From: CAYRGS01 sp964423875
Lineage (GTDB): Bacteria; UBA8248; JACPRG01; G963555815
Reading direction: 5' to 3'
Length of the DNA: 64,000 nucleotides
NCBI GenBank assembly: GCA_964423875.1
Contig: CAYRGS010000002.1
Span: 32,429-96,428 of the forward strand
The position numbers and the translations under genes were made by a program. Below the pieces are notes generated by a model. That model was not told where the DNA came from and did no database searches. It worked only from the letters and a program-made list of their open reading frames with translations. Shown piece after piece: positions 1-9,122 of this stretch (positions are counted from its first letter, which is position 1; each line of letters opens with the position of its first letter).

Positions 1-38
1 GAACCGCTGAGTCCGAATCAGATCCCCCCCCTCCCCCA

Positions 39-1307
39 TCAGAGGTGAAGGACAGGAGTAAGCAATTCGCTCAAATCCTCCTCGGCGACGAACGCGGCGG
101 TCAGCTCCTCTTCGCGGAACACCTGCTTCGCCACCCGGCGGACGTCCTCCCGGGTCACCTGCTCCAAGGCCTCCAATTCCTCCCGGAGCGTCCGGACCTC
201 CCCGTCCAGCAGGAGACTCTCGCCGTTTCGCTCGGCGAAGTCGTCGGATTCTTCCCGTACGAGCAGAAGACCCCGCAGGTGATTCCCGGCGGCCTCGAGC
301 TCCTCATCGTCCACCAGGTCTTCCCGCATCCGGGTGGCCTCCGCCAGAATGACGCGCGTCGCCTCGAGGGCCTTGTCCAGCGCGACGCCGGCCTTCAGCT
401 CCAGATAGCCTGTATCCGTGAAACGGTGCGCCCGCGAGTGCACGCTGTACGCCAACCCGCGCTTCTCGCGCACCTCGTCGAACAGCCGGCTAGACATCTT
501 CCCGCCTAGGATGTCGTTGAGCAGACGGAGCGCCGGGAGATCGGGATCCTGCCGCCCCGGAGCCCGAAACCCGATGGCTAGGTTAACCTGGTCGGTCTGC
601 CGGACGACGCCGCAGATTCGCCGAGCGCTCTTTTCCGGCAGGTCCGGCCGGCCGGCCGTGGCATCCGCCGCCGGTCGCGAACCGAAAAACTTCTCGGCCA
701 GGTCCTTCATCGTCCGATGATCCAGACGGCCCGCGGCGGAGATGACCGTATTCGCGGGCCGGTACCAATCGGCCATGAGCGCCCGCATATGTTCGGTCCG
801 AATACCGTCAATGGTCTCCCGGTTTCCGATGACGCCGACCTGGAGATTGAACATGGTGGTCTCCAACCGGTCACTCACGACATACCTCGGCATGTCCTCA
901 TACATCTTGAGCTCTTCCTGAATGACTTGGCGCTCCTTTTCCCACTCCGTCGGGTCGATCAGGCTGTTACCGAGGGCATCAGCGTAGACCGGCAGAACCT
1001 TCTCCAAGACCTCCGCCGGTGCGACAAAGAAATAGCACGTCCGCTCGGGTCCGGTGTTGGCGTTGATCGTCGCCCCCACGCCTTCCATTTCCTGGGCGAT
1101 CTGGAGATAGGTGCGCGTCGGCGTGCCCTTGAACATCATGTGCTCGAGGGCGTGCGAAACCCCGACGACCTCATCGGCTTCGTGCCGGCCGCCGCACCCG
1201 AAATAGACGTGGAACGCCACGGCTTCGGTGTTCGAGCGTTCCTGCGTGACGATGCGGATTTCGTTGCTGAGTGTGTCTGTTTGAAGGTCCATTTGGGTGT
1301 CGCTCAT
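39..1307 (-). CDS. M16 family zinc metallopeptidase
   Basis: Encodes a peptidase of the pitrilysin/mitochondrial-processing-peptidase family (M16), zinc enzymes that cut peptides inside a two-domain clam shell. The inverted zinc motif HxxEH is visible as HALEH about 52 residues from the chosen start, followed about 70-80 residues later by the Glu-rich segment (EKERQVIQEELKMYED) that gives the third zinc ligand. The length of about 420 residues is normal for the bacterial single-chain half-size proteins. A GTG at 1328 would add seven residues; I prefer the ATG at 1307, though neither has a well-spaced ribosome site. The gene stands alone on the minus strand, divergent from the next gene. Bacterial members are often peptide-clearing or processing enzymes; the substrate cannot be inferred here. 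Confidence 0.9.
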   Translation of the reverse strand: MSDTQMDLQTDTLSNEIRIVTQERSNTEAVAFHVYFGCGGRHEADEVVGVSHALEHMMFKGTPTRTYLQIAQEMEGVGATINANTGPERTCYFFVAPAEVLEKVLPVYADALGNSLIDPTEWEKERQVIQEELKMYEDMPRYVVSDRLETTMFNLQVGVIGNRETIDGIRTEHMRALMADWYRPANTVISAAGRLDHRTMKDLAEKFFGSRPAADATAGRPDLPEKSARRICGVVRQTDQVNLAIGFRAPGRQDPDLPALRLLNDILGGKMSSRLFDEVREKRGLAYSVHSRAHRFTDTGYLELKAGVALDKALEATRVILAEATRMREDLVDDEELEAAGNHLRGLLLVREESDDFAERNGESLLLDGEVRTLREELEALEQVTREDVRRVAKQVFREEELTAAFVAEEDLSELLTPVLHL

Positions 1308-1668
1308 TCCGTTCGGGTCCCGGCGCACAGCCGCTGAGAAATCCTCCGAGACGGCTCCTCCGCCCGACGGCGCATTATAGGCAACCGGCGAATTCCAAAC
1401 AACTGGCGGTCCGCGGCTCCGGGATATTCATTGACTTGTATCTGGCAATCTTCTACGTTGATACGTGGTTTTTTCCCCGGGACGCAGCAGCGGAGGGAAG
1501 AGAGGCCCTGAAGGCGATCGGGGCGCGAAAGCGGGCGGAGGAAGCAAGCCGTTACAGGCAAAAGTCAGACCCCTCGGGAATGCAGAAACGATCGGGACCC
1601 GTCACCTTGGGGATGACACAAATTCGGCGTCGAAACGGCTCACCCGTGGGAGGAGGAAACAAAGAACG
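1308..1668. other. Divergent intergenic region
   Basis: About 360 bases between the M16 peptidase (leftward) and the ABM protein (rightward). It must hold promoters for both, but I see no convincing -35/-10 pair. A good Shine-Dalgarno site (GGGAGGAGG, 1648-1656) lies at its right edge and fixes the start of the next gene. Open frames here are shadows. Confidence 0.5.
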
Positions 1669-1968
1669 ATGATTACGGTTGGCCTTTATTACGACGTAAA
1701 GCCCGGCAAAGAGGCGATCTTCGAAGAGAAATTCGAAGAAGTGCTGGGAGTGCTTGGGGCTCAATCGGGCCACAAAGTCAGTTACCTCTACCATCAGGTC
1801 AGGCGCCCCAATTCTTACGCCATTCTCTCCGAGTGGGAAAACCGGGAGGATTTCGTAGGCTTCATCAAGAGCGACCTGTTCAAACAAGTTACCGATTGGG
1901 GGCTTGATGAGGTTTTGGAAAATCGTCCGACCCACAAAGTGTACGGCCACGAGGGCGACATGAAGTGA
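1669..1968 (+). CDS. ABM-domain (antibiotic biosynthesis monooxygenase-like) small protein
   Basis: A 99-residue single-domain protein of the dimeric alpha/beta-barrel (ABM/ferredoxin-like) fold. The start ITVGLYYDVKPGKE, the central SYAILSEWEN strand and the final HKVYGHEG are typical: these proteins begin with a strand and a conserved Lys/Gly turn and place Trp and His residues around a pocket. Family members oxidise quinols without cofactor, degrade haem or bind small aromatics. The ATG at 1669 is chosen because GGAGG lies 12 bases upstream and the homologous fold begins there; the open frame runs further upstream but looks noncoding. It precedes an SDR and a decarboxylase-like protein on the same strand, so a role in aromatic breakdown is plausible. 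Substrate unknown. Confidence 0.8.
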   Translation: MITVGLYYDVKPGKEAIFEEKFEEVLGVLGAQSGHKVSYLYHQVRRPNSYAILSEWENREDFVGFIKSDLFKQVTDWGLDEVLENRPTHKVYGHEGDMK

Positions 1969-2368
1969 ATTCGGCGAAGACCGAGGTCGGTGCCTCGAAG
2001 TTGAGAAGCTTTGAATGTCATCCCCGTGCCGGAAGGTTTCCCCCGAGTCTGGAAAGGGTTGTCCCATGGGCGTCTTCGCCCGCTGCCCCCTGCCCTTGGG
2101 CGCGGGAAAACTCAGGTTCACCACCTTGGTGAGCCGTTTTCCGGGTTTCTCCGCGTGAAAATCGTCCCGCCCAAGTCGCACATGACTCCGTGAACGAGTA
2201 AAAGGCTTTTCAGCTACACGGCAAACCGGTAGAATCACGGCATCCGGAAGACAACGCCGCCTCTCGTGCTTGAGCGCCCGCGGCCGGGAGCGCGTTTAGG
2301 CGTCATGCGAAAGTCGAGTGGACGGAGCCCTTTTACTTTTAGTCAACCTGAAACCAAAGGAGTTCACC
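1969..2368. other. Intergenic region without recognisable gene
   Basis: About 400 bases between the ABM protein and the SDR. I find no RNA gene, clear hairpin or coding signal. AAAGGAG at 2356-2362 is the ribosome site of the next gene. Confidence 0.4.
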
Positions 2369-3166
2369 ATGGATCTCGGGCTTCAAGGAAAGGTCGCCAT
2401 CATAAACGGTGGCAGCAAGGGCATCGGGAAAAGCTCGGCTGTGTTTCTGGCGGAGGAGGGCGCTGAAGTCGGTATCTGCGCCCGCAACCAAGAGGGCATG
2501 GATGCAGCCGCAAAAGAGGTTCGTGACAAGACCGGAAAGGAGATCTTCACCATTCCGGCCGACACCACCAAGGAGACTGATGCACAAAACTTTGCCCAGA
2601 AGTGCATTGAGCACTTCGGACACGTGGATATTCTGATCAATTGTGCGGGTGGCTCACCTGGCGGAACGATCGATCAGATCACCGAGGCCGACTGGATGTC
2701 AAGCCTCAATCTAAAGTTCATGGGCTACGTGCGCTGTACGACAGCGATTGTCTCCCATATGCGAGAGCGCAAGTACGGGCGAATCGTCAACGTCATCGGC
2801 AACGACGGCATAAAACCAATTCACTTTGAGCTCACACCCGGAGCGGCCAACGCGGCCGGAATCAACTTCACGCTAGCGATGTCTGAGTCTCTGGCATTGG
2901 ACAACGTCCTCATTAATGCCGTGAATCCTGGCCCAGTGGATACTGACCGTTGGTGGGGTCTAGTGGATACCATTGCCAAAGGGAGAGGCTGCACACGGGA
3001 GGAGGCGTCACAACTCGCTCTTAGGAGCCTTCCGCTGGGCCGTTATTGCACGGCCGACGAGGTAGCCAGTATCGTTGTATTTCTTGCTTCGGAGCGAGCC
3101 AGCTACATCACTGGGGCCTCTATCTCAGTCGACGGTGCCCAACGAAAGGCCTTGATGGACATCTAG
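2369..3166 (+). CDS. SDR-family oxidoreductase lacking the Ser-Tyr-Lys catalytic residues
   Basis: A 265-residue Rossmann protein of the short-chain dehydrogenase/reductase family. The nucleotide-binding glycine motif is present (GGSKGIG, residues 14-20), as are NCAGG (91-95) and the late NPGPVDTDR segment. The normal active site S-x12-Y-x3-K is absent: the expected positions carry Gly144, Pro157 and Asn161 in the stretch VIGNDGIKPIHFELTPGAAN. This seems to be an inherited subfamily feature rather than damage, because the frame is intact and the surrounding residues are regular. The start at 2369 follows AAAGGAG by 6 bases. It is probably co-transcribed with the decarboxylase-like gene 99 bases downstream. 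It may still bind NAD(P), but it must use different chemistry or act as a binding protein. Confidence 0.85.
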   Translation: MDLGLQGKVAIINGGSKGIGKSSAVFLAEEGAEVGICARNQEGMDAAAKEVRDKTGKEIFTIPADTTKETDAQNFAQKCIEHFGHVDILINCAGGSPGGTIDQITEADWMSSLNLKFMGYVRCTTAIVSHMRERKYGRIVNVIGNDGIKPIHFELTPGAANAAGINFTLAMSESLALDNVLINAVNPGPVDTDRWWGLVDTIAKGRGCTREEASQLALRSLPLGRYCTADEVASIVVFLASERASYITGASISVDGAQRKALMDI

Positions 3167-3265
3167 CCTGCGTGCGATCATTGGGATCACTGCGGAGAAT
3201 CGTTGTCTATAAAGCCGGATGCGGGCCTCAAATCGTCCCCATCCCAATGCGAAAGGGAGAAAACG

Positions 3266-4261
3266 GTGTCTAACGTTCAACTTGGCTTTGCGTGCGCCGA
3301 TTACGACCGGACCCGATACATCGAGGACGGAACCGTCAAGCCCACCGGGATCGACCTCAACTACATCCGCTTACCGGTTGAAGATATTTTCTGGCGCCAG
3401 AGCAAGTTCCAGGAATTCGACGTGTCGGAGATGAGCTTCTCCGCCTACCTAATCTTTCGTTCCCGGCCCAACCCGCCGTTCAAGGCCATCCCGATCTTTC
3501 CCTCCAAGTTCTTTCGGCACTCATGCGTCTTCATCAACAAAAACGCCGGTATCGAGAAACCCGAGGACTTGGCCGGGCGGCGCATCGGTGTGCCCGAATA
3601 CGCGATGACAGCCATCGTCTGGCTCCGGGGGACCTTCCACAACGAGTACGGTGTGGATCAGACTGGCGTCACCTGGGTGACGGGGGGCCTGGAGGAATGG
3701 GGCCGGAAGGAGCGCGTCGACCTGAACCTTCCCGACTCCATCACCGTCGAGAGCGCACCAGCGCCCAAAACCCTCAACGAAATGCTGGACACGGGCGAGA
3801 TCGACGCGCTGTTCACCGCGCGGGCACCCTCCTCATTCAACCGTCCCGGGTCCAACATTATCCGCCTCTTCCCCAATTTTAAAGAAGTCGAAATAGACTA
3901 CTACAAACGGACCGGAATCTACCCCATTATGCACCTCGTGGTCATCAAGGAGTCCATCCTCGCAGAGCATCCCTGGGTCGCCCAGAACCTCTATGAAGCC
4001 CTGTGCGAGTCCAAGGACGTTGCCATCAAGACCTTAGAAGAGACCGGAGCGTTGGCGGCTACCCTGCCCTGGCTCATCGACGAGATCGAAGTCAGCAAGC
4101 AGGTGCTCGGCGAAGACTATTGGTCCTACGGTGTCGAAGCCAACCGGACAACCATCGAAGCCCTGACGCAGTACTCTTTCGAACAGGGGTTATCTGAGCG
4201 GAAGCTTTCGGTCGAGGAGCTGTTCGTGGAAGCGACACTGGAGGATGTGGTACATCTCTGA
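3266..4261 (+). CDS. 4,5-dihydroxyphthalate decarboxylase-like / substrate-binding-fold protein
   Basis: A 331-residue protein of the type II periplasmic-binding fold most like 4,5-dihydroxyphthalate decarboxylase (Pht5). It shows the typical start LGFACADYDRTR, the segment PTGIDLNYIRLPVEDIFWR and FDVSEMSFSAYLI, then EKPEDLAGRRIGVPEYAMTA. There is no signal peptide, so it acts in the cytoplasm, unlike true ABC binding proteins. Family enzymes decarboxylate hydroxylated aromatic acids, but many members are uncharacterised. I chose GTG 3266, 7 bases after GAAAGGGAGA; an upstream frame from 3203 adds 21 unlikely residues. It follows the SDR and ABM genes in what looks like a small aromatic-catabolic operon. 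The decarboxylase role is inferred from family only. Confidence 0.75.
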   Translation: MSNVQLGFACADYDRTRYIEDGTVKPTGIDLNYIRLPVEDIFWRQSKFQEFDVSEMSFSAYLIFRSRPNPPFKAIPIFPSKFFRHSCVFINKNAGIEKPEDLAGRRIGVPEYAMTAIVWLRGTFHNEYGVDQTGVTWVTGGLEEWGRKERVDLNLPDSITVESAPAPKTLNEMLDTGEIDALFTARAPSSFNRPGSNIIRLFPNFKEVEIDYYKRTGIYPIMHLVVIKESILAEHPWVAQNLYEALCESKDVAIKTLEETGALAATLPWLIDEIEVSKQVLGEDYWSYGVEANRTTIEALTQYSFEQGLSERKLSVEELFVEATLEDVVHL

Positions 4262-4396
4262 GCAGAAGAACTCAGCGAACAGGAAGCGGACACGGTAGCG
4301 CGGATGCTTCAGTCCTGGCAAGAGATTACAGATCACGAACCAGCGGCGGCTTTAGCTTTCACGCTACACACCTGATCTATTAAACATTATGACGCA

Positions 4397-5112
4397 ATGG
4401 TTTCGAATTGGCGAATGACCATATCTGAAAATAAAGTTCTGGTAGAAGCACTCGAATCCTTGGTCGAACGCAACTTGTTCTATCCATCATCGGGGGGTGA
4501 TCTGCCCACTCCTTAAGGACGTTTTCACAGTGGATCGACGACTTTTGGTTTGTTGATCCCACCTATCCTATCCGCGCCCGTAACTCCGTACCCGCAAAAA
4601 CGCGTCCGGTTTTCAACTGCAAATCCGGACCCCCATCGGGTGTTTTTCCCTCTCGCCTCGATGGAAAGAACGTCACCACAAAGTCGGTGGCGAAATTCCT
4701 CTACCATGGGGGCTACAACCTCCTGGAACACGAGACTGAGTACATATGTGGACTGCCTCTCCCCAGGGCGGTGACTCGGAAACTTTATAATAGGGGGCAC
4801 GGCCCCTTTATAAAGGAAGCAAAGTTTGAGATTTGCGTTTGCCATGAGACATACGAAAATGCGGACATGATCAGGAACATTCGAATTCATCGATGCCGTG
4901 GCCTAGGCGACGAGACCTTCCTGTATTTTTTCAAGAACAAGGGACGCCCGCTGTCCATTTTCTACTACCGAGGAGACAGCCATGGAGAAGGCGGAAGCGA
5001 TTTCTATTGGCTTAACGGCTCAAAACTAAAGACTGTACTCGAAGTATTGGAAAACGGAGGTTTGATAATTACGGACGGTTCCAACTGCGATGATTCGGGA
5101 CAAAACAACTAG
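4397..5112 (+). pseudogene. Frameshifted conserved hypothetical gene
   Basis: An ATG at 4397 opens a frame encoding about 38 residues (ENKVLVEALESLVERN, then LFYPSSGGDLPTP) before a TAA at about 4515. Without a gap the next frame is open from 4501 to 5112 and continues the sense: LRTFSQWIDDFWFVDPTYP, YHGGYNLLEHETEYI, then two beta-rich stretches ending at 5112. Reading the two together needs one added base near 4510-4515. The pattern resembles small proteins of unknown function that contain LFYPxxGxD followed by a DxFWFVD motif; that resemblance is from memory. No good start codon opens the second frame before a GTG at 4687. The region is more AT-rich than its neighbours. Either a real pseudogene or a one-base consensus error; no function is assigned. 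Confidence 0.55.
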
Positions 5113-5318
5113 ACCCTTCTGGGCGAAGCTTTACCTCCCCCGAGGAATTCAACGACAAGACCGATGGCAATCGCATGCGTCCAGTGGCAGAGCCTTTTGT
5201 GTTCTCCGATAGAAAGTTTATCTGCATCGGGAAAGTTTGTAATATGTGGATATGGCAAGTTACGAAAGTCTAAATGTACAACTTGGGTTGGCCACGGGTG
5301 TCATGGATCATCTAGACA

Positions 5319-6131
5319 TCAGGTGACGGGCGGGCGGTTGAGTGTTTCGTAGATTTCTACCCGCCGATCCCGGAAAATGTTGTTGAACTTGTTGAAGTCC
5401 TTGTCTCTGGATAGCTCGGGTTGAATCTCTACGACCTGCCCTTCAGGATCTTTGTCCCCCGCTCGAACCAGGAGCCTGCCCCGGGGATCGACGACCTGGC
5501 TGCCGCCCGTGTAGGTCAGCGTCTCGCCGGGTTTGCGCTCATCCCGACCCGTCCGGTTGCACGTCACGGCAAAGACGCGGTTTTCGAGGCAGCGGAGCAG
5601 CATTGCCTGGTGACACAGCGTGAAGATCAGGTTGGATGGATGGCAGAGGATGTCGGCGCCTTGCAGAGCCAGCATCCGGGCAGTCTCGGGAAAGATCCAA
5701 TCGAAGCAGATCATCAGGCCGAGCCGGACGCCGCCTACATCGAAGACCGGGGGCGGCTCCTTCCCCGGCTGAAACCAGCGCTTCTCTTCGTAGAACAGGT
5801 GAAGTTTTCTGTACCGCCCGACGCAACCCTCCGGTCCGACAAGGACGCAGGCGTTGTAGATCTCCCCGCCGTCGCGCTCGGCCAGCCCGGCTGCGATGTA
5901 CATCCCGTGCTCACCCGCCAAGTCCATCAGGGCCGTGCACGTCTCTCCGCCGGGGATTGGCTCGGCCAGATCCCGGGCCTCGTCCTCCGACACGAATTGA
6001 TAGCCTGTGTTGAAGAGCTCTGGAAGGACGATCAGGTCCGCTTCCAAACCGGACAGGGCCCCTCTCACATGGGCCACATTGCCCGCCGCGTCACCGAAGG
6101 CTGGTGCGAATTGATAGAAGCCAACGCGCAT
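5319..6131 (-). CDS. Carbon-nitrogen hydrolase (nitrilase superfamily)
   Basis: A 270-residue cytoplasmic amidase of the nitrilase superfamily, which hydrolyses nonpeptide C-N bonds through a thiol-enzyme intermediate. The Glu-Lys-Cys triad is visible: Glu38 in VLPELFNTGY, Lys109 in GRYRKLHLF and Cys142 in MICFDWIFPE. The length and the C-terminal SQVVDPRGRLL segment are normal for the N-carbamoylputrescine/omega-amidase type branches. The start codon at 6131 lies 17 bases after the stop of the cupin gene, so the two are very likely co-transcribed. The substrate is unknown. Placement among oxygenases and a molybdenum hydroxylase suggests cleavage of an amide from N-containing aromatic breakdown, but that is inference. 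Confidence 0.9.
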   Translation of the reverse strand: MRVGFYQFAPAFGDAAGNVAHVRGALSGLEADLIVLPELFNTGYQFVSEDEARDLAEPIPGGETCTALMDLAGEHGMYIAAGLAERDGGEIYNACVLVGPEGCVGRYRKLHLFYEEKRWFQPGKEPPPVFDVGGVRLGLMICFDWIFPETARMLALQGADILCHPSNLIFTLCHQAMLLRCLENRVFAVTCNRTGRDERKPGETLTYTGGSQVVDPRGRLLVRAGDKDPEGQVVEIQPELSRDKDFNKFNNIFRDRRVEIYETLNRPPVT

Positions 6132-6148
6132 AACTCACACCCCGCCGC

Positions 6149-6616
6149 CTATTTGTCTTTGAAGGTGAACAGGTTGTCTTTGAGGTAACCGGCCGCCTCA
6201 TAGAGGTCCAGCATAGGGGGCGTCCCGGTTCCCATGGTGACTAGGTCTTCGGTGTTCTCGGCCGGATTGGCGAAGCCGTGCTTGACCCCGGCCGGGGCAA
6301 AGACCAGGTCGCCCTCCGTTACCTCGTGCCATCGGTCGTGTAGAAACACCCTGCCCTTTCCCCGGAAGATGAGGATCACGTCTTCGGCGACGGCATGGAT
6401 GTGGGGTTCGAAGGCTTGGCCGGGCTTGAGCCGCGCCGAATGGGTGCTGAGCATCCGCGCCCCCATTCCGGGCCACACCAGGAGCCGCAGCGTGCCGTTG
6501 GGAAGCTCGTGGGACGCTTGGCTGTCGTTGATGTTGAAGACTCCGCCCTCGCGTTGAACCTCTTCGATGGTCTTGTCTTCGCCGCGCTTTGAAGCGCCAT
6601 TTCCCGAAGGAGTCAT
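6149..6616 (-). CDS. Cupin-domain protein
   Basis: A 155-residue single-domain cupin. The metal-binding motif 1 is present in a slightly altered form (FEPHIHAVAEDVILIFRGKG, with two His and a Glu/Asp), and motif 2 is given by GDLVFAPAGVKHGFANP with the last His. Such small cupins are metal-dependent dioxygenases, isomerases or sugar/aromatic-binding proteins. The ATG at 6616 is well supported by AGGAGGTGG seven bases upstream. It is the first gene of a two-gene unit with the nitrilase. The N-terminal 20 residues are charged and probably flexible. Function beyond the fold cannot be told. Confidence 0.85.
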   Translation of the reverse strand: MTPSGNGASKRGEDKTIEEVQREGGVFNINDSQASHELPNGTLRLLVWPGMGARMLSTHSARLKPGQAFEPHIHAVAEDVILIFRGKGRVFLHDRWHEVTEGDLVFAPAGVKHGFANPAENTEDLVTMGTGTPPMLDLYEAAGYLKDNLFTFKDK

Positions 6617-6806
6617 TCACCACCTCCTGTGAGTTTTGTTCGCGTGTTGATTTCCGCTCAGCGTTAACGCCTTTTGCAGGGATCTCTTGACGTGTCGGGC
6701 GGAAGCACGAATCGCTTGTCCCTCAGCCTCCGCTGGCCTTTGGTTTGTTTTGAAGAAGGGTGAAAACCTCCGCGCCGCACGAAACGCATCAACTATGACC
6801 GCGCGC

Positions 6807-9122
6807 CTAAATCTCTTTTCCTTCCGCTTTCATCCTTTGAATCTCGGCATAGACCTTCTCCGCCGTCAACGGCAGGTCGTGGATGCGGACGCCGCATGCG
6901 TCATAGACGGCGTTGGCGATGGCCGCCGCGGTGGGCGCGAGACCGGGCTCGCCGAGTCCCTTGGCGCCGTAGGGGCCCTCATCATGGGGCACCTCGACGA
7001 CCAGGGAGTCGTAGGGCGGGCAATCCAGGGCGGTGGGGATCTTGTAATCGCCCAGGGTGGGGTTGATGCACTCGCCGCCGTCGTACTGAAGCTCTTCGGA
7101 AAGCGCGTACCCCAGGCCGGTCGCCAAGGCCCCTTCGATCTGGGCGATGCAGCTGATCGGGTTGATCGCCTTGCCCACGTCGTGCGCGCCCACGAGCTTG
7201 GTGACCACGACGTCACCGGTCTCGATGTCCACTTCCACATCGGCCGCCTGGGCCGCGTGCATCCAGAACGGCGTGGGTTTCGCCCCGTGGCCATTCTTGT
7301 CCAAAGGCGTCGTCTCGTTGTTGTGCGCCCCCACCCCCATGATGGGGGTTCCCTTTCCGCCCTGCCGGTGGTTCCCCACGAGAACATCGGGGATCCCCAT
7401 CCCCTTGTCGGGAGCGCTCTTGAAGCGGATCATGCCATCGTGGACAAACAGGTCCTCCGGCCGGGCTTCCAACTGCTCGGCCGCACGTTCGAGAAGCTGC
7501 TCGCGCGCATCGATGGCGGCCTTCTTGATCGCGGGTCCCAGGATGAACGTTACACGGCTGGCCGCCGTGCCCCAATCGAAGGGGCCGATGTCGGTGTCCG
7601 CGCTCCCCATGACCACCGCTTCCGGCTTGACCCCCAGCTCCTCGGCGACGATCTGGCCGAGCATGGTGTTCGAGCCTTGCCCGCAATCCACCGCGGAGGA
7701 TTGAACGTTCACTGTTCCGTCCTCGTTGATTTTGAGGGTGGCCCCCGCCGAAAACGCGACCGTCGTCTTGTGCATGGCGGCGATACCCCGCCCCCGCCGG
7801 ATCCTTCCGTCGCTTGAGCGCTTCCGGGGCCAATCGATGGATTTGCGGGCCGCTTCCAGACATTCCCCGACGGCGACGCTGTAAAGCTTTTGTCCCGTCC
7901 AGGTGACGTCCCCGTCGACGAACGCGTTCTTCAGCCGGAATTCGTAGGGGTCCATCCCGACCTGCTCGGCCAGCTCCTCCATGTGGACCTCGTGGGCCCA
8001 GCACACCTGAGGAATCCCGAAACCCCGGAAGGCCCCGCTCACGGTTTTGTTGGTGTACACGCAGAGGGCGTCGACCCAGACGTTGGGGACCCGGTAAGGT
8101 CCGGGCGAGCTGTAGCCCGCGTTCTTGGTGACCATGACCCCCCGCTCGGAATACGCGCCCGTGTCGTAGAGCACCCGGATCTTTCGGGCCAACAGCGTTC
8201 CGTCCTTTTTGACGCCCGTCCGGATGGTGACCTTCGAGGGGTGGCGCAACGAGGTCCCCTGGAAAGACTCCTCCCGCGTGAACTGGACCTTGACCGGCAC
8301 GCCGCCGGTCTTCATCGCCAGGGCCACGGTTTCCGGCTGCGCCTGAAAATGCTTTCCCCCGAATCCGCCGCCCACATACGTGGCCATCACCCGGACCTTG
8401 CTCATCGGCATTTCCAGACATTCAGAGAGCTTCAGCCGCGAAAGGTAGGTCGTCTGCGTGTCGGCCCAGAGGTTGAGCCTGCCGTCACGCGTGAATTGCG
8501 CAACGTGCGCGTTCGGCTCCAAGTAGACGTGGTGGACGGCGGGTGTGGTATAGGTCCCTTCATAGATGATGTCGCTTTTCGCAAAGCCCTCATCCACGTT
8601 TCCCGTCCGGATCTTGAAATGGTTCGCGATGTTGGTCCCCGCAATCGGGTAGAAGCCCGCCGTGACTTGATAGTCCCCCAGCTCCGGGTGGATCAGGAAG
8701 GCATCCTCCTTCAAGGATTCCTCCGAATCCAGCACGGCGGGCAACGACTCATATTCGACGTGGATCAGATCCAGGGCTTCCAGCGCGGTGTCCAGGTCCA
8801 CTGCCGCGACGCCGACCACCGGCTCGCCGACGTACCGGACCCGATCCACCGCCATGAAGTTCTGATCGCGCAGGACGAGGCCGAAGCGCTTCGGGTAATC
8901 CCGGCCCGTCGTGACGGCCCGGACGCCTTTCAGTTTCTCGGCGCGTGCGGTGTCGATGTTCAGGATTTTCGCGTGGGGGTGCCGGCTCCGCAGATATTTT
9001 CCGATGAGCATCCCCGGCAGCGTGAAATCGGTGCCGTAGACTGCCTGGCCGGTCGATTTTAAATAGCCGTCCACATTGCCCTGATCCGTGCCAACGACTG
9101 TCAGATTTCCAAACTGGTCCAT
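6807..9122 (-). CDS. Xanthine dehydrogenase-family molybdopterin-binding large subunit
   Basis: A 771-residue catalytic subunit of the molybdenum hydroxylase family (xanthine dehydrogenase, CO dehydrogenase, 4-hydroxybenzoyl-CoA reductase). The first 120 residues form the N-terminal domain (YGTDFTLPGMLIGKYLRS). Cofactor loops follow: GGGFGGKHFQAQPE, the AFRGFGIPQ loop and the C-terminal GAKGLGEPG with the catalytic Glu. There is no selenocysteine and no CoxL-type active-site Cys loop. The start is set at ATG 9122, with GAGGAG 7-8 bases upstream; the frame extends about 54 more codons upstream without similarity. The FAD-binding medium and 2Fe-2S small subunits that these enzymes need are not adjacent and not found in the window. 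It probably hydroxylates an N-heterocyclic or aromatic substrate. Confidence 0.92.
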   Translation of the reverse strand: MDQFGNLTVVGTDQGNVDGYLKSTGQAVYGTDFTLPGMLIGKYLRSRHPHAKILNIDTARAEKLKGVRAVTTGRDYPKRFGLVLRDQNFMAVDRVRYVGEPVVGVAAVDLDTALEALDLIHVEYESLPAVLDSEESLKEDAFLIHPELGDYQVTAGFYPIAGTNIANHFKIRTGNVDEGFAKSDIIYEGTYTTPAVHHVYLEPNAHVAQFTRDGRLNLWADTQTTYLSRLKLSECLEMPMSKVRVMATYVGGGFGGKHFQAQPETVALAMKTGGVPVKVQFTREESFQGTSLRHPSKVTIRTGVKKDGTLLARKIRVLYDTGAYSERGVMVTKNAGYSSPGPYRVPNVWVDALCVYTNKTVSGAFRGFGIPQVCWAHEVHMEELAEQVGMDPYEFRLKNAFVDGDVTWTGQKLYSVAVGECLEAARKSIDWPRKRSSDGRIRRGRGIAAMHKTTVAFSAGATLKINEDGTVNVQSSAVDCGQGSNTMLGQIVAEELGVKPEAVVMGSADTDIGPFDWGTAASRVTFILGPAIKKAAIDAREQLLERAAEQLEARPEDLFVHDGMIRFKSAPDKGMGIPDVLVGNHRQGGKGTPIMGVGAHNNETTPLDKNGHGAKPTPFWMHAAQAADVEVDIETGDVVVTKLVGAHDVGKAINPISCIAQIEGALATGLGYALSEELQYDGGECINPTLGDYKIPTALDCPPYDSLVVEVPHDEGPYGAKGLGEPGLAPTAAAIANAVYDACGVRIHDLPLTAEKVYAEIQRMKAEGKEI

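Noticed and set aside
1430..1460. Promoter-like TTGACT with TACGTT 17 bases later
   Set aside because: The -10 match is too weak to assert.
3658..3876. Reverse-strand ORF inside the decarboxylase-like gene
   Set aside because: Antisense shadow of a high-GC coding region; many such frames in this window were ignored for the same reason.
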